Assembly (NCBI GenBank): GCA_023460955.1 | Contig: JAEWOH010000083.1 | Location: 13,052 to 77,051 of the forward strand | Source: Bacillota bacterium | GTDB taxonomy: Bacteria > Bacillota > Clostridia > Acetivibrionales > DSM-1351 | Reading direction: 5' to 3' | DNA length: 64,000 nt | Shown here: piece after piece, positions 32,234 to 41,106 of the stretch | Position numbering within the stretch: the stretch's first letter is position 1 | Layout of the letters: each line of letters opens with the position of its first letter | Notes under the pieces: model-generated | Told to the model about the DNA's origin: nothing | Databases searched by the model: none | What the model saw: only the letters and a program-made list of their open reading frames with translations | Position numbers and translations under genes: made by a program

Positions 32234-32938
32234 TTAACCGCCCAAATAAGCCTTCTTAATTTCATCGCTCTGCATCAGTTCTGCTCCGGTACCTGACAGT
32301 ACTATTGAACCGGTTTCCATTACATACGCCCTGTGGGCTATCTGGAGCGCCATACTGGCGTTTTGTTCAACAAGTAATATTGTTGTTCCGGACTGGTTTA
32401 TGCTCTTTATTATGTCAAAGATTTCTTTTACAAAGAGTGGTGCGAGACCCATTGAAGGTTCATCCAGAAAAAGCATTCTTGGATTACTCATCAATGCGCG
32501 CCCCATGGCAAGCATCTGCTGCTCCCCCCCTGAAAGAGTTCCGGCAGCTTGCTTTTTTCTTTTTTCCAATATGGGAAAGCGCTCGTATATCAAATTCAGA
32601 TCTTTATTAATCTGAGCCTTGTCCTTTCTCAAATAAGCACCAAGCTCAAGATTTTCCAAAACACTCATTGTACTGAAAACTCTTCTTCCTTCAGGTACTT
32701 GGCATATACCCAGCTTAACCCTGTCCTGAGGTGACATTGCTGTAATATCTCTGCCCTCGAAGCTTATACTTCCATTTGTCGGCTTTTTAAGGCCTGAAAT
32801 TGTTCTGAGGGTAGTTGTTTTACCTGCACCGTTGGCACCGATAAGCGTAACTATTTCTCCCTGATTAACGGTTAATGAGATGTCTTTCAACGCATGAATC
32901 ACACCAAAATGAACATCCAGATTCTTAATTTCAAGCAT
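32234..32938 (-). CDS. livF: Branched-chain amino acid ABC ATPase LivF
   Basis: 234 residues from the ATG at 32938, overlapping the livG stop by 8 nt; an upstream alternative start is inside livG. Walker A GANGAGKTTTLRT, Q-loop CQVPEGRRVFSTMSVLENL (the VPEGR run is typical of LivF), signature LSGGEQQMLAMGRALM, Walker B LFLDEPSMGLAP. Pairs with LivG to drive uptake of leucine, isoleucine and valine. Confidence 0.93.
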   Translation of the reverse strand: MLEIKNLDVHFGVIHALKDISLTVNQGEIVTLIGANGAGKTTTLRTISGLKKPTNGSISFEGRDITAMSPQDRVKLGICQVPEGRRVFSTMSVLENLELGAYLRKDKAQINKDLNLIYERFPILEKRKKQAAGTLSGGEQQMLAMGRALMSNPRMLFLDEPSMGLAPLFVKEIFDIIKSINQSGTTILLVEQNASMALQIAHRAYVMETGSIVLSGTGAELMQSDEIKKAYLGG

Positions 32939-33716
32939 TGTCAACCTCCTCACCCAGGTATGCTTCTATAACCCGCTTATTAGTTTTTATTTCTGCCGGT
33001 GTACCATTTGCAATTATCTGACCATAGTCAAGTACGTAAATTCTCTCGCAAATCTTCATTACAAGGGACATATCGTGCTCTATCAGCAAAATTGTAAGAT
33101 TGAACTGTTTTCTTATGGATTGAATCAAATCTGTCAGCTGGGCAGTTTCAGCTGGATTCATACCTGCAGCAGGTTCATCCAGCAGCAGAAGTACGGGATC
33201 GGTAGCCAAAGCACGTACTATTTCAAGATGTCTTTGCTCTCCGTAGGGTAAGTTCTTTGCCAATTCATCCTTTTTACTGTCAAGGTGGAAAATTTTTAAC
33301 AATTCAATGCTCTTTTCCTTTAGTTCCTTTTCAGCCCTTGTATATGAAGGTAGGTGTAAAAACGACGAAATTAAACCGTATTTAACGTTCTGGTTCATAG
33401 CTATCCGAACATTGTCCAACACCGATAGGTCTCTGAATAGACGGATGTTTTGAAAGGTTCTTGCCATACCCTCTTTACAGATTGCATAAGGCTTCATACC
33501 TTGAATATTTTTTGAAACTCCATTTTTTGTAAGGGTTACTGTTCCTGTGGTTGGTTCGTAGACACCTGTCAGGAGGTTGAAGGCTGTCGTTTTACCGGCA
33601 CCATTGGGTCCGATTAACCCGACAAGCTCACCCTGTTCAAGCTCCATATTAACTTTTGAAACCGCCGTCAAACCGCCAAAGGATTTAGTCAAGTCTTTAA
33701 CAGATAGAATTGCCAT
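32931..33716 (-). CDS. livG: Branched-chain amino acid ABC ATPase LivG
   Basis: 261 residues. Walker A GPNGAGKTTAFNLLTG near 35-50, Q-loop RTFQNIRLFRDLSV near 90, signature-like LPYGEQRHLEIVRALA (the PYG form instead of SGG is usual in LivG), Walker B LLLLDEPAAGMNP. Its ATG shares one base with the livM stop (TAATG). Second ATPase of the Liv importer. Confidence 0.93.
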   Translation of the reverse strand: MAILSVKDLTKSFGGLTAVSKVNMELEQGELVGLIGPNGAGKTTAFNLLTGVYEPTTGTVTLTKNGVSKNIQGMKPYAICKEGMARTFQNIRLFRDLSVLDNVRIAMNQNVKYGLISSFLHLPSYTRAEKELKEKSIELLKIFHLDSKKDELAKNLPYGEQRHLEIVRALATDPVLLLLDEPAAGMNPAETAQLTDLIQSIRKQFNLTILLIEHDMSLVMKICERIYVLDYGQIIANGTPAEIKTNKRVIEAYLGEEVDNA

Positions 33717-34681
33717 TATACCTCCTCCTTTCCGCGTTTTGATTTACCAAGCTTTTTGAATATGGATAGGGAAATCTCTTTAGAGCCCATTAACCCCTGA
33801 GGTCTGAACAACATTAATACTATTAACAGTAATGCATATATTATCATACGTACTTCAGAGAAGGACTGTAAAACCGTCGATATGATTGCTAATAATACTG
33901 CAGCAATAATTGAGCCTGATATACTTCCAAGTCCGCCTAAAACCACAATAACCAACACATCCACTGATTTTAGGAACCCGAACAGGTCCGGTCTTAGGAA
34001 GTAGAAATAGGAAGCATAAATTCCTCCTGCCAAACCAGCAAAAAAAGCACCTAAAGTAAAGGAAATAACTTTGTATTTTGTTGTATTTACACCCATAGCT
34101 TCGGCAGCAATCTCATCTTCTCGAATTGAGATACATGCACGTCCATGTGAGGATTTTAAAAAGTTGGTAATAATTAAGACCGTTCCTACTGTGAATACAA
34201 ACATCCAGGTCCAGTTAACAAACTGTGGAATTCCCTGAAGCCCTGCCGCACCATTTGTAATTTTCATGTTAAGGAAAATAATCTTAATTATTTCTGCCAT
34301 ACCAAGAGTTGCTATAGCAAGATAATCGCCTCGCAGTCTTAAGGTAGGAAGTCCTACAACAGCACCTATAACTGCCGCAGCTATTGAGCCTGCAATGATA
34401 CCTTGTATAAAACCTATTGTTGTAGGGTTGTTAATAGTGATTATCGCACATACATATGCACCGATAGACATAAATCCCGCATGTCCCAACGAGAATTGAC
34501 CTGTAAAACCTGTTATTAGATTTAAACTTACTGCAAGGATTATATTGATACAAATAGTTGCTATAGTAGTTTGTATATAATCATCAATAATACCAGCCGA
34601 TATAAGACCTTGAACCACGGCATAAGTAATCAGAATCATTATAAATTTTTGAATTGCATTATGTTTAAAAATGTTTTTCAT
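33716..34681 (-). CDS. livM: Branched-chain amino acid ABC permease LivM
   Basis: 321 residues from the ATG at 34681, five nt after the livH stop; the frame runs 18 codons further into livH but those are unlikely to be used. About 8-10 membrane helices; GFTGQFSLGHAGFMSIGAYV and AIATLGMAEIIKIIFLNM are LivM hallmarks, and the VVLGGLGSISGSIIAAVLL end is conserved. Forms the channel with LivH. Confidence 0.92.
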   Translation of the reverse strand: MKNIFKHNAIQKFIMILITYAVVQGLISAGIIDDYIQTTIATICINIILAVSLNLITGFTGQFSLGHAGFMSIGAYVCAIITINNPTTIGFIQGIIAGSIAAAVIGAVVGLPTLRLRGDYLAIATLGMAEIIKIIFLNMKITNGAAGLQGIPQFVNWTWMFVFTVGTVLIITNFLKSSHGRACISIREDEIAAEAMGVNTTKYKVISFTLGAFFAGLAGGIYASYFYFLRPDLFGFLKSVDVLVIVVLGGLGSISGSIIAAVLLAIISTVLQSFSEVRMIIYALLLIVLMLFRPQGLMGSKEISLSIFKKLGKSKRGKEEV

Positions 34682-34685
34682 ATGC

Positions 34686-35570
34686 TTACACCTTCTCCTT
34701 GGTATTTTTGCCAAGCAGTCCGGCCGGCTTAACAATAAGAATCAATATAAGAATTGCAAAAACAACTGCATCTTTATATAGTGAGTTACCATATCCAGAT
34801 ACAAATACTTCTACAATACCAATAAAATATCCGCCTATCATTGCTCCGGGAATAATGCCTATTCCACCGAAAACAGCAGCAACAAAAGCCTTAAGTCCCG
34901 GAATAACACCCATTAACGGATCAATAGAGTTATAGTAAATACCTACCAATACACCTGCTGCACCAGCCAGTGCTGAACCCAGAGCAAAGGTAAAGGAAAT
35001 AGTTGAGTTAACATTTATACCCATCAATTCAGCGGCATCTTTATCAAGAGAAACCGCTCTCATGGCCTTACCGACTTTTGTTTTCTTAACTATATACTGT
35101 AACATTCCCATTAATACTATTGTACTTAATACAATCAATACCTGTTGAGCTGTTATTGTCATTTTGCCTACCTTAAAGCTTTCAGCAAGCCATCCGGTCA
35201 TTTCAGGATATGCACGCACATTTGCTTTAACCACAAACATTGTGCCATACTCAATAAATAGCGAAACACCTATTGCAGTTATAAGTACCGCAATTCTTGT
35301 TGCATTTCTAAGAGGCTTATATGCAATTTTCTCTATAAGAACTCCTATTATTGTACATGCCAGCATGGCGATAACCAAGGAAGGAAAAACACCTAATTTC
35401 AAAGTTGTCATACAAAAGTAGCCGATATATGCACCAAGCATGTATACATCACAATGTGCAAAATTTATAAGTTTTATAATACCGTATACCATGGTATAAC
35501 CCAGAGCTATTAAGGCGTAAATACTTCCAAGGGATATTCCGTTGATTACCTGTTGTAAAAAATTATCCAA
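34686..35570 (-). CDS. livH: Branched-chain amino acid ABC permease LivH
   Basis: 294 residues, about 8 membrane helices. NGISLGSIYALIALGYTMVYGI and INFAHCDVYMLGAYIG at the start and AAVFGGIGIIPGAMIGGYFIG near the end are LivH signatures. It follows livK by 155 nt containing a stable hairpin, a common way to make more binding protein than permease. Confidence 0.92.
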   Translation of the reverse strand: MDNFLQQVINGISLGSIYALIALGYTMVYGIIKLINFAHCDVYMLGAYIGYFCMTTLKLGVFPSLVIAMLACTIIGVLIEKIAYKPLRNATRIAVLITAIGVSLFIEYGTMFVVKANVRAYPEMTGWLAESFKVGKMTITAQQVLIVLSTIVLMGMLQYIVKKTKVGKAMRAVSLDKDAAELMGINVNSTISFTFALGSALAGAAGVLVGIYYNSIDPLMGVIPGLKAFVAAVFGGIGIIPGAMIGGYFIGIVEVFVSGYGNSLYKDAVVFAILILILIVKPAGLLGKNTKEKV

Positions 35571-35612
35571 TTCACTTCCCCCTTACAAAATGTTAAATGG
35601 TGTATACACAGA

Positions 35613-35646
35613 AGTAAGGGCGATAAAAATTAATATCACCCCTACT
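35613..35646 (-). promoter_or_regulatory. Hairpin between livK and livH
   Basis: 13-bp stem (AGTAGGGGTGATA with TATCGCCCTTACT, two G-U pairs), 8-nt loop, no following T-run on the minus strand. Probably protects the livK mRNA end. Confidence 0.55.
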
Positions 35647-35725
35647 CAATTAAATCCAAGCCAATATCTCTGTCAGCCGTATCTTCTATTTTCAGTTTAA
35701 TATAAACTGTAATTGCTTGTAAAAC

Positions 35726-36892
35726 TTATTTATTTCCACTTTTAACAGCTGTAGCCTGTACACCATTTTCCAGTCCTACAACAACTATTGCTTTAACCGG
35801 ATTGTGATTTTCATCAATACTGAAGGAACCTGTAACACCAACAAAATCCTTGGTTGAAGCTAACGCATTCTTAATAGCTTCTCTATCAAGTTTTTCACTT
35901 CTCTTTATTCCGTCAGCGAGGAATTTTGCAAGGTCATAACCTAATGCATTGAACGCATTTGGTTCTTTATTGTACTTTTTCTTAAAATCATCAATAAACT
36001 TAACAACAGCAGGATCTTTATCAAGTGATGAATAGTGATTTGTAAAGTATACCTTTGTTAAGGCACTTGCTCCTGCAAGGTTCGCAAGATCAGGAGAATC
36101 AAATCCGTCAGCACCGAGTATAGGCTTATCTATACCGAGAGCACGAGCCTGTTTGATTATCAAACCAGCTTCTTCATAGTAACCAGGAATATAAATTACA
36201 TCAAAATCAAGACCTTTGATCTTTGTCAATATTGCATTAAAGTCTTTATCCTTAGCTACATAAGCTTCTTCACCAACAATAGTACCACCGGCTGCAGTAA
36301 AGGTTTTTGTGAAGTTCTCTGTTAAGCCTTTTGCGTAATCACTGGAACTGTCTTTTACTATAACTGCTTTTTTAGCTGATAAGTTCTGTGATGCAAAGTT
36401 TGCCATTGCAGTTCCCTGGAAGGAGTCTGTATAACAGATACGGAATGCGTAATCCTTCTTTCCTGCCTTGTCAACAGTAACATCATCTGCAGTCGCTGAT
36501 CCGCTTATTACAGGTACCTTTTTCTTTTCTGCTACGGATATTTCAGATTTGAAGGAGCCTGAAGTTGCAGGACCAAGGATAGCAAGTACATTATCCTGTG
36601 AAATTAATTTGTTTGCAAGTGTAATGGCTTCAGCAGGCTCTGACTTGTTGTCATATTTTACAGGAACTAATTTTTTTCCATTAATTCCACCAGCTTCATT
36701 AATTTCATCAATAGCCATCATGATACCATCAACTGAACTCTGTCCATATGATGCAACACCACCTGACAACTCATAATTAATTCCTATTTTAATTTCATTC
36801 TCATTTGCTTGTCCTCCACTATTCTGACCGCAAGCGGATAGACCGGTTACCAGGAGACAAGCAGTAACTAACATAGCAATTTTCTTTTTCAT
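35726..36892 (-). CDS. livK: Branched-chain amino acid binding lipoprotein LivK
   Basis: 388 residues. Lipobox GLSAC near 17-21, then a type I periplasmic-binding fold: IKIGINYELSGGVASYGQSSVDG, ILGPATSGSFKSEISVAEKKKVPVISGSAT near 110 and FRICYTDSFQGTAMANF near 150. These are the leucine/isoleucine/valine binding-protein patterns. It is first in the operon with its own promoter at 36934-36962. Confidence 0.92.
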   Translation of the reverse strand: MKKKIAMLVTACLLVTGLSACGQNSGGQANENEIKIGINYELSGGVASYGQSSVDGIMMAIDEINEAGGINGKKLVPVKYDNKSEPAEAITLANKLISQDNVLAILGPATSGSFKSEISVAEKKKVPVISGSATADDVTVDKAGKKDYAFRICYTDSFQGTAMANFASQNLSAKKAVIVKDSSSDYAKGLTENFTKTFTAAGGTIVGEEAYVAKDKDFNAILTKIKGLDFDVIYIPGYYEEAGLIIKQARALGIDKPILGADGFDSPDLANLAGASALTKVYFTNHYSSLDKDPAVVKFIDDFKKKYNKEPNAFNALGYDLAKFLADGIKRSEKLDREAIKNALASTKDFVGVTGSFSIDENHNPVKAIVVVGLENGVQATAVKSGNK

Positions 36893-36933
36893 AATGTTTA
36901 ATCCCCTTAATATTCAAAAATATTGTGTTTATC

Positions 36934-36962
36934 ATTCTAGTATCTTTTTAACAGCCTGTCAA
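36934..36962 (-). promoter_or_regulatory. Promoter of the liv operon
   Basis: Minus strand: -35 TTGACA (36957-36962), 17-bp spacer, -10 TAGAAT (36934-36939), about 35 nt before livK. The rest of the 36893-37169 gap is AT-rich with nothing else recognised. Confidence 0.75.
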
Positions 36963-37169
36963 TGCAGCACTTTAACTCGATAACTAGTTAATTTTTAACT
37001 ATATTAAAGCGGTACACTTGAAATATAATTATGATAATTGATGGTATTATTATGCTAAAACAGCGATTTATATGCCAGTTTCAGAATTTCCACATTATGT
37101 TAATACTGAATTGATAAAATTGTTGCAGCTTAATTGAATATTTCCCAAATATTTTCTGGCATTTGAGTC

Positions 37170-37201
37170 AAAAAGACATGTTCCTGTGAACATGTCTTTT
37201 T
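37170..37201 (-). terminator. Terminator of the ylxM-ffh-trmD operon
   Basis: Perfect 14-bp stem AAAAAGACATGTTC/GAACATGTCTTTTT with a 4-nt loop, just after the trmD stop. Confidence 0.88.
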
Positions 37202-37211
37202 AGTGATCTAA

Positions 37212-37916
37212 TTAAAATGCCTTTTCATCAGCAATATATTTTTCGTACAAATCTGGTCTTTTTATTCTGGTTCGTTCTAATGCTTGTTCGTTACGCCATT
37301 TCTGTATATTTGCATGATGCCCTGACAGAAGTATTTCAGGAACCGGGGTTCCTTCATATTCCGCAGGTCTTGTATATTGAGGGTATTCTAGTAATCCATT
37401 AAAATGAGACTCATCACTGAAGGAACCTTCACTGGATAAAACACCAGGGATCAATCTGCTTACACTATCAATAAGCACCATTGCCGGTAATTCGCCCCCG
37501 GTCAAAACATAATCTCCTATGGAAATCTCTTCATCCACCAGTTCATCAATAATTCTTTCGTCTATACCTTCATAGTGTCCGCAAAGGAGTATAAGATGTT
37601 CTTCTTTTGATAACTCTACGGCCATTTTCTGTGTGAGAACTTTCCCCTGGGGGCTCATGTAAATAACTTTTGGTTTAACTTTCAGTTCCTCAGTGACAGC
37701 TTTGTACGCATCAAACACCGGCTGGCACATCATTACCATCCCGTTGCCGCCTCCAAAGGGATAATCATCTACTTTACGGTGCTTATCCTTTGTATAGTCT
37801 CTAATATTCACAGCATTTATTTTAACCAGGCCTTTTTCCTGCGCCCTGCCTATAATACTTTCCTTCATGACAAGATCAAAGGTTTCGGGAAAAAGCGTAA
37901 GTACGTCAAATTTCAT
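37212..37916 (-). CDS. trmD: tRNA (guanine-N1)-methyltransferase
   Basis: 234 residues, normal for TrmD. Methylates G37 of tRNAs reading CUN, CCN and CGG to prevent frameshifts. A SPOUT knot enzyme: MKFDVLTLFPETFD start, YMSPQGKVLTQ, LLCGHYEGIDERIID and SIGDYVLTGGELPAM line the cofactor knot. The start follows the rimM stop by 1 nt. Here it is the last gene of its operon, cut off from rplS. Confidence 0.97.
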   Translation of the reverse strand: MKFDVLTLFPETFDLVMKESIIGRAQEKGLVKINAVNIRDYTKDKHRKVDDYPFGGGNGMVMMCQPVFDAYKAVTEELKVKPKVIYMSPQGKVLTQKMAVELSKEEHLILLCGHYEGIDERIIDELVDEEISIGDYVLTGGELPAMVLIDSVSRLIPGVLSSEGSFSDESHFNGLLEYPQYTRPAEYEGTPVPEILLSGHHANIQKWRNEQALERTRIKRPDLYEKYIADEKAF

Positions 37917-37917
37917 C

Positions 37918-38430
37918 TTAATCCAATAATCCTTTCGGCAAAACTACTGATATTTTACCTTCGTCTATTAATACTTCCTTTACAACACTTTTAAGTGCAG
38001 GAATCAATATTTCTTTGCCTTCCCCACTCTTAACTATATAAACATCATTACTTCCGGTTTGAATTACATCATCGAGTTTACCGAGAAGCATATTATTTTC
38101 ATCGTAAACGCTCATACCCAGTATATCAGATATAAAGAAGGAGTCCTTCGGTAGCTTGACAGCATTAGCCCTGTCAATTTTCATGTAGAGCCCCTTCAAT
38201 TTTTCGGCTTCCTCCATACTGTCAACATTCTTGAATTTGAGTATGACAAACTGCTTAAAAAACTTGACTCCTGTAATATCGTATTTTTCCAGATTTCCGT
38301 TTTTGTCTATATAAACCCATGTAAGTTTCTTAAATCTTTGAGGATCATCTGTGAGTGCAGTGGCTTTAAGTTCCCCTTTGACACCATGAGTATTAACTAA
38401 CTGTCCGATAACAAAATAATCAACTAACAT
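37918..38430 (-). CDS. rimM: 16S rRNA processing protein RimM
   Basis: 170 residues, standard length. N-terminal RimM domain (YFVIGQLVNTHGVKGELKA) binds S19; C-terminal PRC-barrel from about residue 97. Acts in 30S head assembly. It has a GGAGGAAGT site. Between trmD and the KH-domain gene in the usual order. Confidence 0.96.
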   Translation of the reverse strand: MLVDYFVIGQLVNTHGVKGELKATALTDDPQRFKKLTWVYIDKNGNLEKYDITGVKFFKQFVILKFKNVDSMEEAEKLKGLYMKIDRANAVKLPKDSFFISDILGMSVYDENNMLLGKLDDVIQTGSNDVYIVKSGEGKEILIPALKSVVKEVLIDEGKISVVLPKGLLD

Positions 38431-38517
38431 ACTTCCTCCATAACAAAAGCCATATTAAAAGGAAAAGGGCCTTAAGCCCCCTTCTTTTCATATGCTATGA
38501 AAATCAACAGCATTTAT

Positions 38518-38748
38518 TTACTGTATGATATCTACAACAACTCTTCTGTTGTCCTTGACAGCTGCTGCTTTGACAACAGTTCTGATAGCCTTGGCAATTC
38601 TGCCCTGCTTACCAATTACCTTACCCATATCGTCCTTGGCTACTTTGAGTTCAAGGATTATGGACTTTTCATTCTGAATTTCATTGACAAAGACCTCATC
38701 AGGATAATCCACCAAGGCTTTTGCAATGTTTTCAAGTAATAACTTCAT
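38518..38748 (-). CDS. khpA: KH-domain RNA-binding protein (YlqC/KhpA)
   Basis: 76 residues from the ATG at 38748; a start four codons earlier is possible but has no better ribosome site. One type II KH domain with VIGKQGRIAKAIRTVVKAAA, where GKQGR is the RNA-gripping loop. KhpA pairs with KhpB (Jag) as a broad RNA-binding dimer. Between rpsP and rimM as in other Firmicutes. Confidence 0.93.
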   Translation of the reverse strand: MKLLLENIAKALVDYPDEVFVNEIQNEKSIILELKVAKDDMGKVIGKQGRIAKAIRTVVKAAAVKDNRRVVVDIIQ

Positions 38749-38869
38749 ACTAACTCCCATCTACGCGCAAAGTGCGTACATAAATAGTTATAAAAAGCCG
38801 CTACTGAAGGCACTATTGGAGGTTAAACTATAACCTCCACATAAGGTCCCGATAACCGAATTAACCGAA

Positions 38870-39115
38870 TTAACCGATTATACCCTGCTTCTTAAGAAGT
38901 GACTTAACTGTATCAGTAGGCTGTGCTCCGTTCTTTATCCATTTCTGAGCTTTTTCAGAATCAATATTAACCTGAGCTGGCTCAACTACAGGATTATAAG
39001 TACCGATTTCTTCAATGAATCTACCGTCTCTTGGGTATCTTGAATCAGCAACTACTACTCTGTAGAATGGGTTTTTCTTAGCACCTATTCTCTTTAAACG
39101 TATCTTTACTGCCAT
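38870..39115 (-). CDS. rpsP: 30S ribosomal protein S16
   Basis: 81 residues. AVKIRLKRIGAKKNPFYRVVVADSR at the start is diagnostic. A GGAGGTGA site precedes the ATG. Follows ffh by 89 nt. A GGAGGTT/AACCTCC hairpin without T-run lies in the gap to the KH gene (38818-38838) and may mark RNA processing. Confidence 0.97.
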   Translation of the reverse strand: MAVKIRLKRIGAKKNPFYRVVVADSRYPRDGRFIEEIGTYNPVVEPAQVNIDSEKAQKWIKNGAQPTDTVKSLLKKQGIIG

Positions 39116-39204
39116 TTATTTTCACCTCCTTTAAAGGATTGTAATCTTGTATGATAAAAGTTTTATGCTAACTTGTATCAGCATTTTAAATCAAAACCTT
39201 GAGT

Positions 39205-40557
39205 TTAGAAAGGCATTTTAAACTTTCCAAAACCGCCTTTTTTACCTCGCTTGCCCATATCACTCATCATTTTCATCATTTTCTTCATTTCTTCAAATTG
39301 CTTAAGCAATTGGTTTACCTCTTGAATAGAGGTTGCACTTCCGGCTGCAATTCTTTTTCTGCGGCTTCCATTAAGTATGGACGGATCATTTCTTTCTTTA
39401 CGAGTCATAGATTGAATTATTGCTTCCATGCGCTTGAGATTTTTCTCATTCTCGTTCATGTCAATATCCTTTAGTGCTTTGGCATCAACACCGGGCAGCA
39501 TTCCAAGAATATCGCCCAAAGGGCCCATCTTTTTCATCTGCTGCATCTGATCAAGGAAATCTTCAAGTGTAAACTGCATGGTACGCATTTTCTTCTCAAG
39601 TTCAATGGCCTTTTTCTCATCATAAGCTTCCTGAGCTTTCTCAATCAAGCTCAATACATCTCCCATGCCAAGAATTCTTGATGCCATTCTATCAGGGAAA
39701 AAGGGCTCTATATCACTGAGTTTTTCTCCAATACCAGCAAACTTTATAGGTTTACCCGTTACAGCCTTTACTGAAAGAGCAGCACCGCCTCTGGTATCAC
39801 CGTCCAGCTTTGTAAGAATGACACCATCCACACCAAGCTTTTCATTAAAGCTCTGTGATACATTTACTGCATCCTGACCTGTCATTGAGTCAACTACAAG
39901 TAATATTTCATGAGGATTTACCGTCTTTTTAATGTCTAACAGCTCATCCATAAGTTTTTCATCTATATGCAGACGTCCGGCAGTATCAAGGATAACCAGA
40001 TCGTGCTGCTTCATGTTTGCATACTTTACTGCTTCTCTGGCAATTTCAACAGGATTTAGATTGTTCTCCAAGGTGAATACCGGAATATTCAGCTGGCCGC
40101 CAACAACCTGAAGCTGTTTTATAGCCGCCGGTCTGTATACGTCACAGGCAACCAGCAGCGGATTTTTCCCCTGCTTCCTTAGCAGATTTGCCAGTTTACC
40201 CGAAGCAGTTGTCTTACCTGCACCCTGAAGTCCGCACAGCATAAATACTGTTGGCGGCTTTGATGCAAATGTGACCTTGCTTTGCTCCCTGCCCAGCAGT
40301 TCGATGAGCTCTTCGTGAACTATCTTTACTACCTGCTGTCCCGGAGTTAGGCTTTCCAATACATCTGTACCGACACATCTTTCCGATACCTTGCTTATAA
40401 AATCCTTAACAACTTTAAAATTAACGTCAGCCTCGAGCAAAGCAAGCTTGATTTCTCTCATCATATCCTTAACATCTTTTTCAGATACTCTGCCCTGACC
40501 ACGGATTTTTTTAATTGTCTCTTGGAGCTTTCCTGATAAACCTTCAAAAACTGACAT
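39205..40557 (-). CDS. ffh: Signal recognition particle protein Ffh
   Basis: 450 residues. NG domain: P-loop GLQGAGKTTASGKL near 107, DTAGRL near 190, TKLDGDTRGGAAL near 247. M domain from about 300 (methionine-rich MQFTLEDFLDQMQQMKKMGPLG and the SGSRR-like NGSRRKRIAAGS) binds SRP RNA and signal sequences. The tail is rich in Met/Lys/Gly. Starts 15 nt after ylxM. Confidence 0.98.
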   Translation of the reverse strand: MSVFEGLSGKLQETIKKIRGQGRVSEKDVKDMMREIKLALLEADVNFKVVKDFISKVSERCVGTDVLESLTPGQQVVKIVHEELIELLGREQSKVTFASKPPTVFMLCGLQGAGKTTASGKLANLLRKQGKNPLLVACDVYRPAAIKQLQVVGGQLNIPVFTLENNLNPVEIAREAVKYANMKQHDLVILDTAGRLHIDEKLMDELLDIKKTVNPHEILLVVDSMTGQDAVNVSQSFNEKLGVDGVILTKLDGDTRGGAALSVKAVTGKPIKFAGIGEKLSDIEPFFPDRMASRILGMGDVLSLIEKAQEAYDEKKAIELEKKMRTMQFTLEDFLDQMQQMKKMGPLGDILGMLPGVDAKALKDIDMNENEKNLKRMEAIIQSMTRKERNDPSILNGSRRKRIAAGSATSIQEVNQLLKQFEEMKKMMKMMSDMGKRGKKGGFGKFKMPF

Positions 40558-40572
40558 CCCAAAACCTCCAAT

Positions 40573-40929
40573 TTATATACTGTTTACAAGCTCCTCCAGC
40601 TCACGCTTAACGCGCTCAACAATGGTTTTGTTTTGCTGGCCGAGCTCAGTCATATCAATGTTTTCAAATAATTTCTGAACTTGCTCGGCCTTTTGCTTCT
40701 GCAGTGAGAATTTGTTGAGCAAGCCTAACTTGTTTTCATAATTTATCAATAATGCTCTGCCGCGTTTCTCATTGTCATAAACGCCCTGTCTGCTGATATT
40801 CAGCTGCTCTGCAATCTCTGACAGTGTATAATCATTATTGTAATGCAGATCCAATATCTCATACTGTCTTATTGTCAGCAGCTGCCCGTAAAAATCCAGC
40901 AGCAGAGAGGTTTCATAAACTTTGTCCAT
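40573..40929 (-). CDS. ylxM: YlxM helix-turn-helix protein
   Basis: 118 residues. A sigma-70 region-4-like helix-turn-helix: LLTIRQYEILDLHYNNDYTLSEIAEQLNISRQGVYDNEKRG near 17-58, followed by a helical tail. YlxM is encoded with ffh in most Firmicutes and has been proposed to modulate the SRP pathway. Here it opens a ylxM-ffh-rpsP-khpA-rimM-trmD operon and lies directly behind two phased palindromes, so self-control is an attractive guess. Confidence 0.92.
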   Translation of the reverse strand: MDKVYETSLLLDFYGQLLTIRQYEILDLHYNNDYTLSEIAEQLNISRQGVYDNEKRGRALLINYENKLGLLNKFSLQKQKAEQVQKLFENIDMTELGQQNKTIVERVKRELEELVNSI

Positions 40930-40957
40930 AAATATTCCACCTCAAAGCAGTTTCCTT

Positions 40958-41027
40958 GTAAAGTATTTTTACTTTACTGAATAATTTTAATGCATAAAGA
41001 TAAGGTTGTCAAGTATTTTTACTTTAC
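40958..41027 (-). promoter_or_regulatory. ylxM-ffh operon promoter with two palindromic sites
   Basis: Minus strand: -35 TTGACA (41007-41012), 17-bp spacer, -10 TAAAAT (40984-40989). One palindrome GTAAAGTA-TTTT-TACTTTAC lies at 40958-40977 just downstream of the start; a copy with one changed base lies at 41008-41027 over the -35. The copies are exactly 50 bp apart. Confidence 0.78.
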
Positions 41028-41106
41028 AAAACATAAAAACTGCTTTCATAAAAACTGCTTTTATATAAACTGAGTAATTCTTCATTAATTCTCCCCAAGG
41101 TATATA

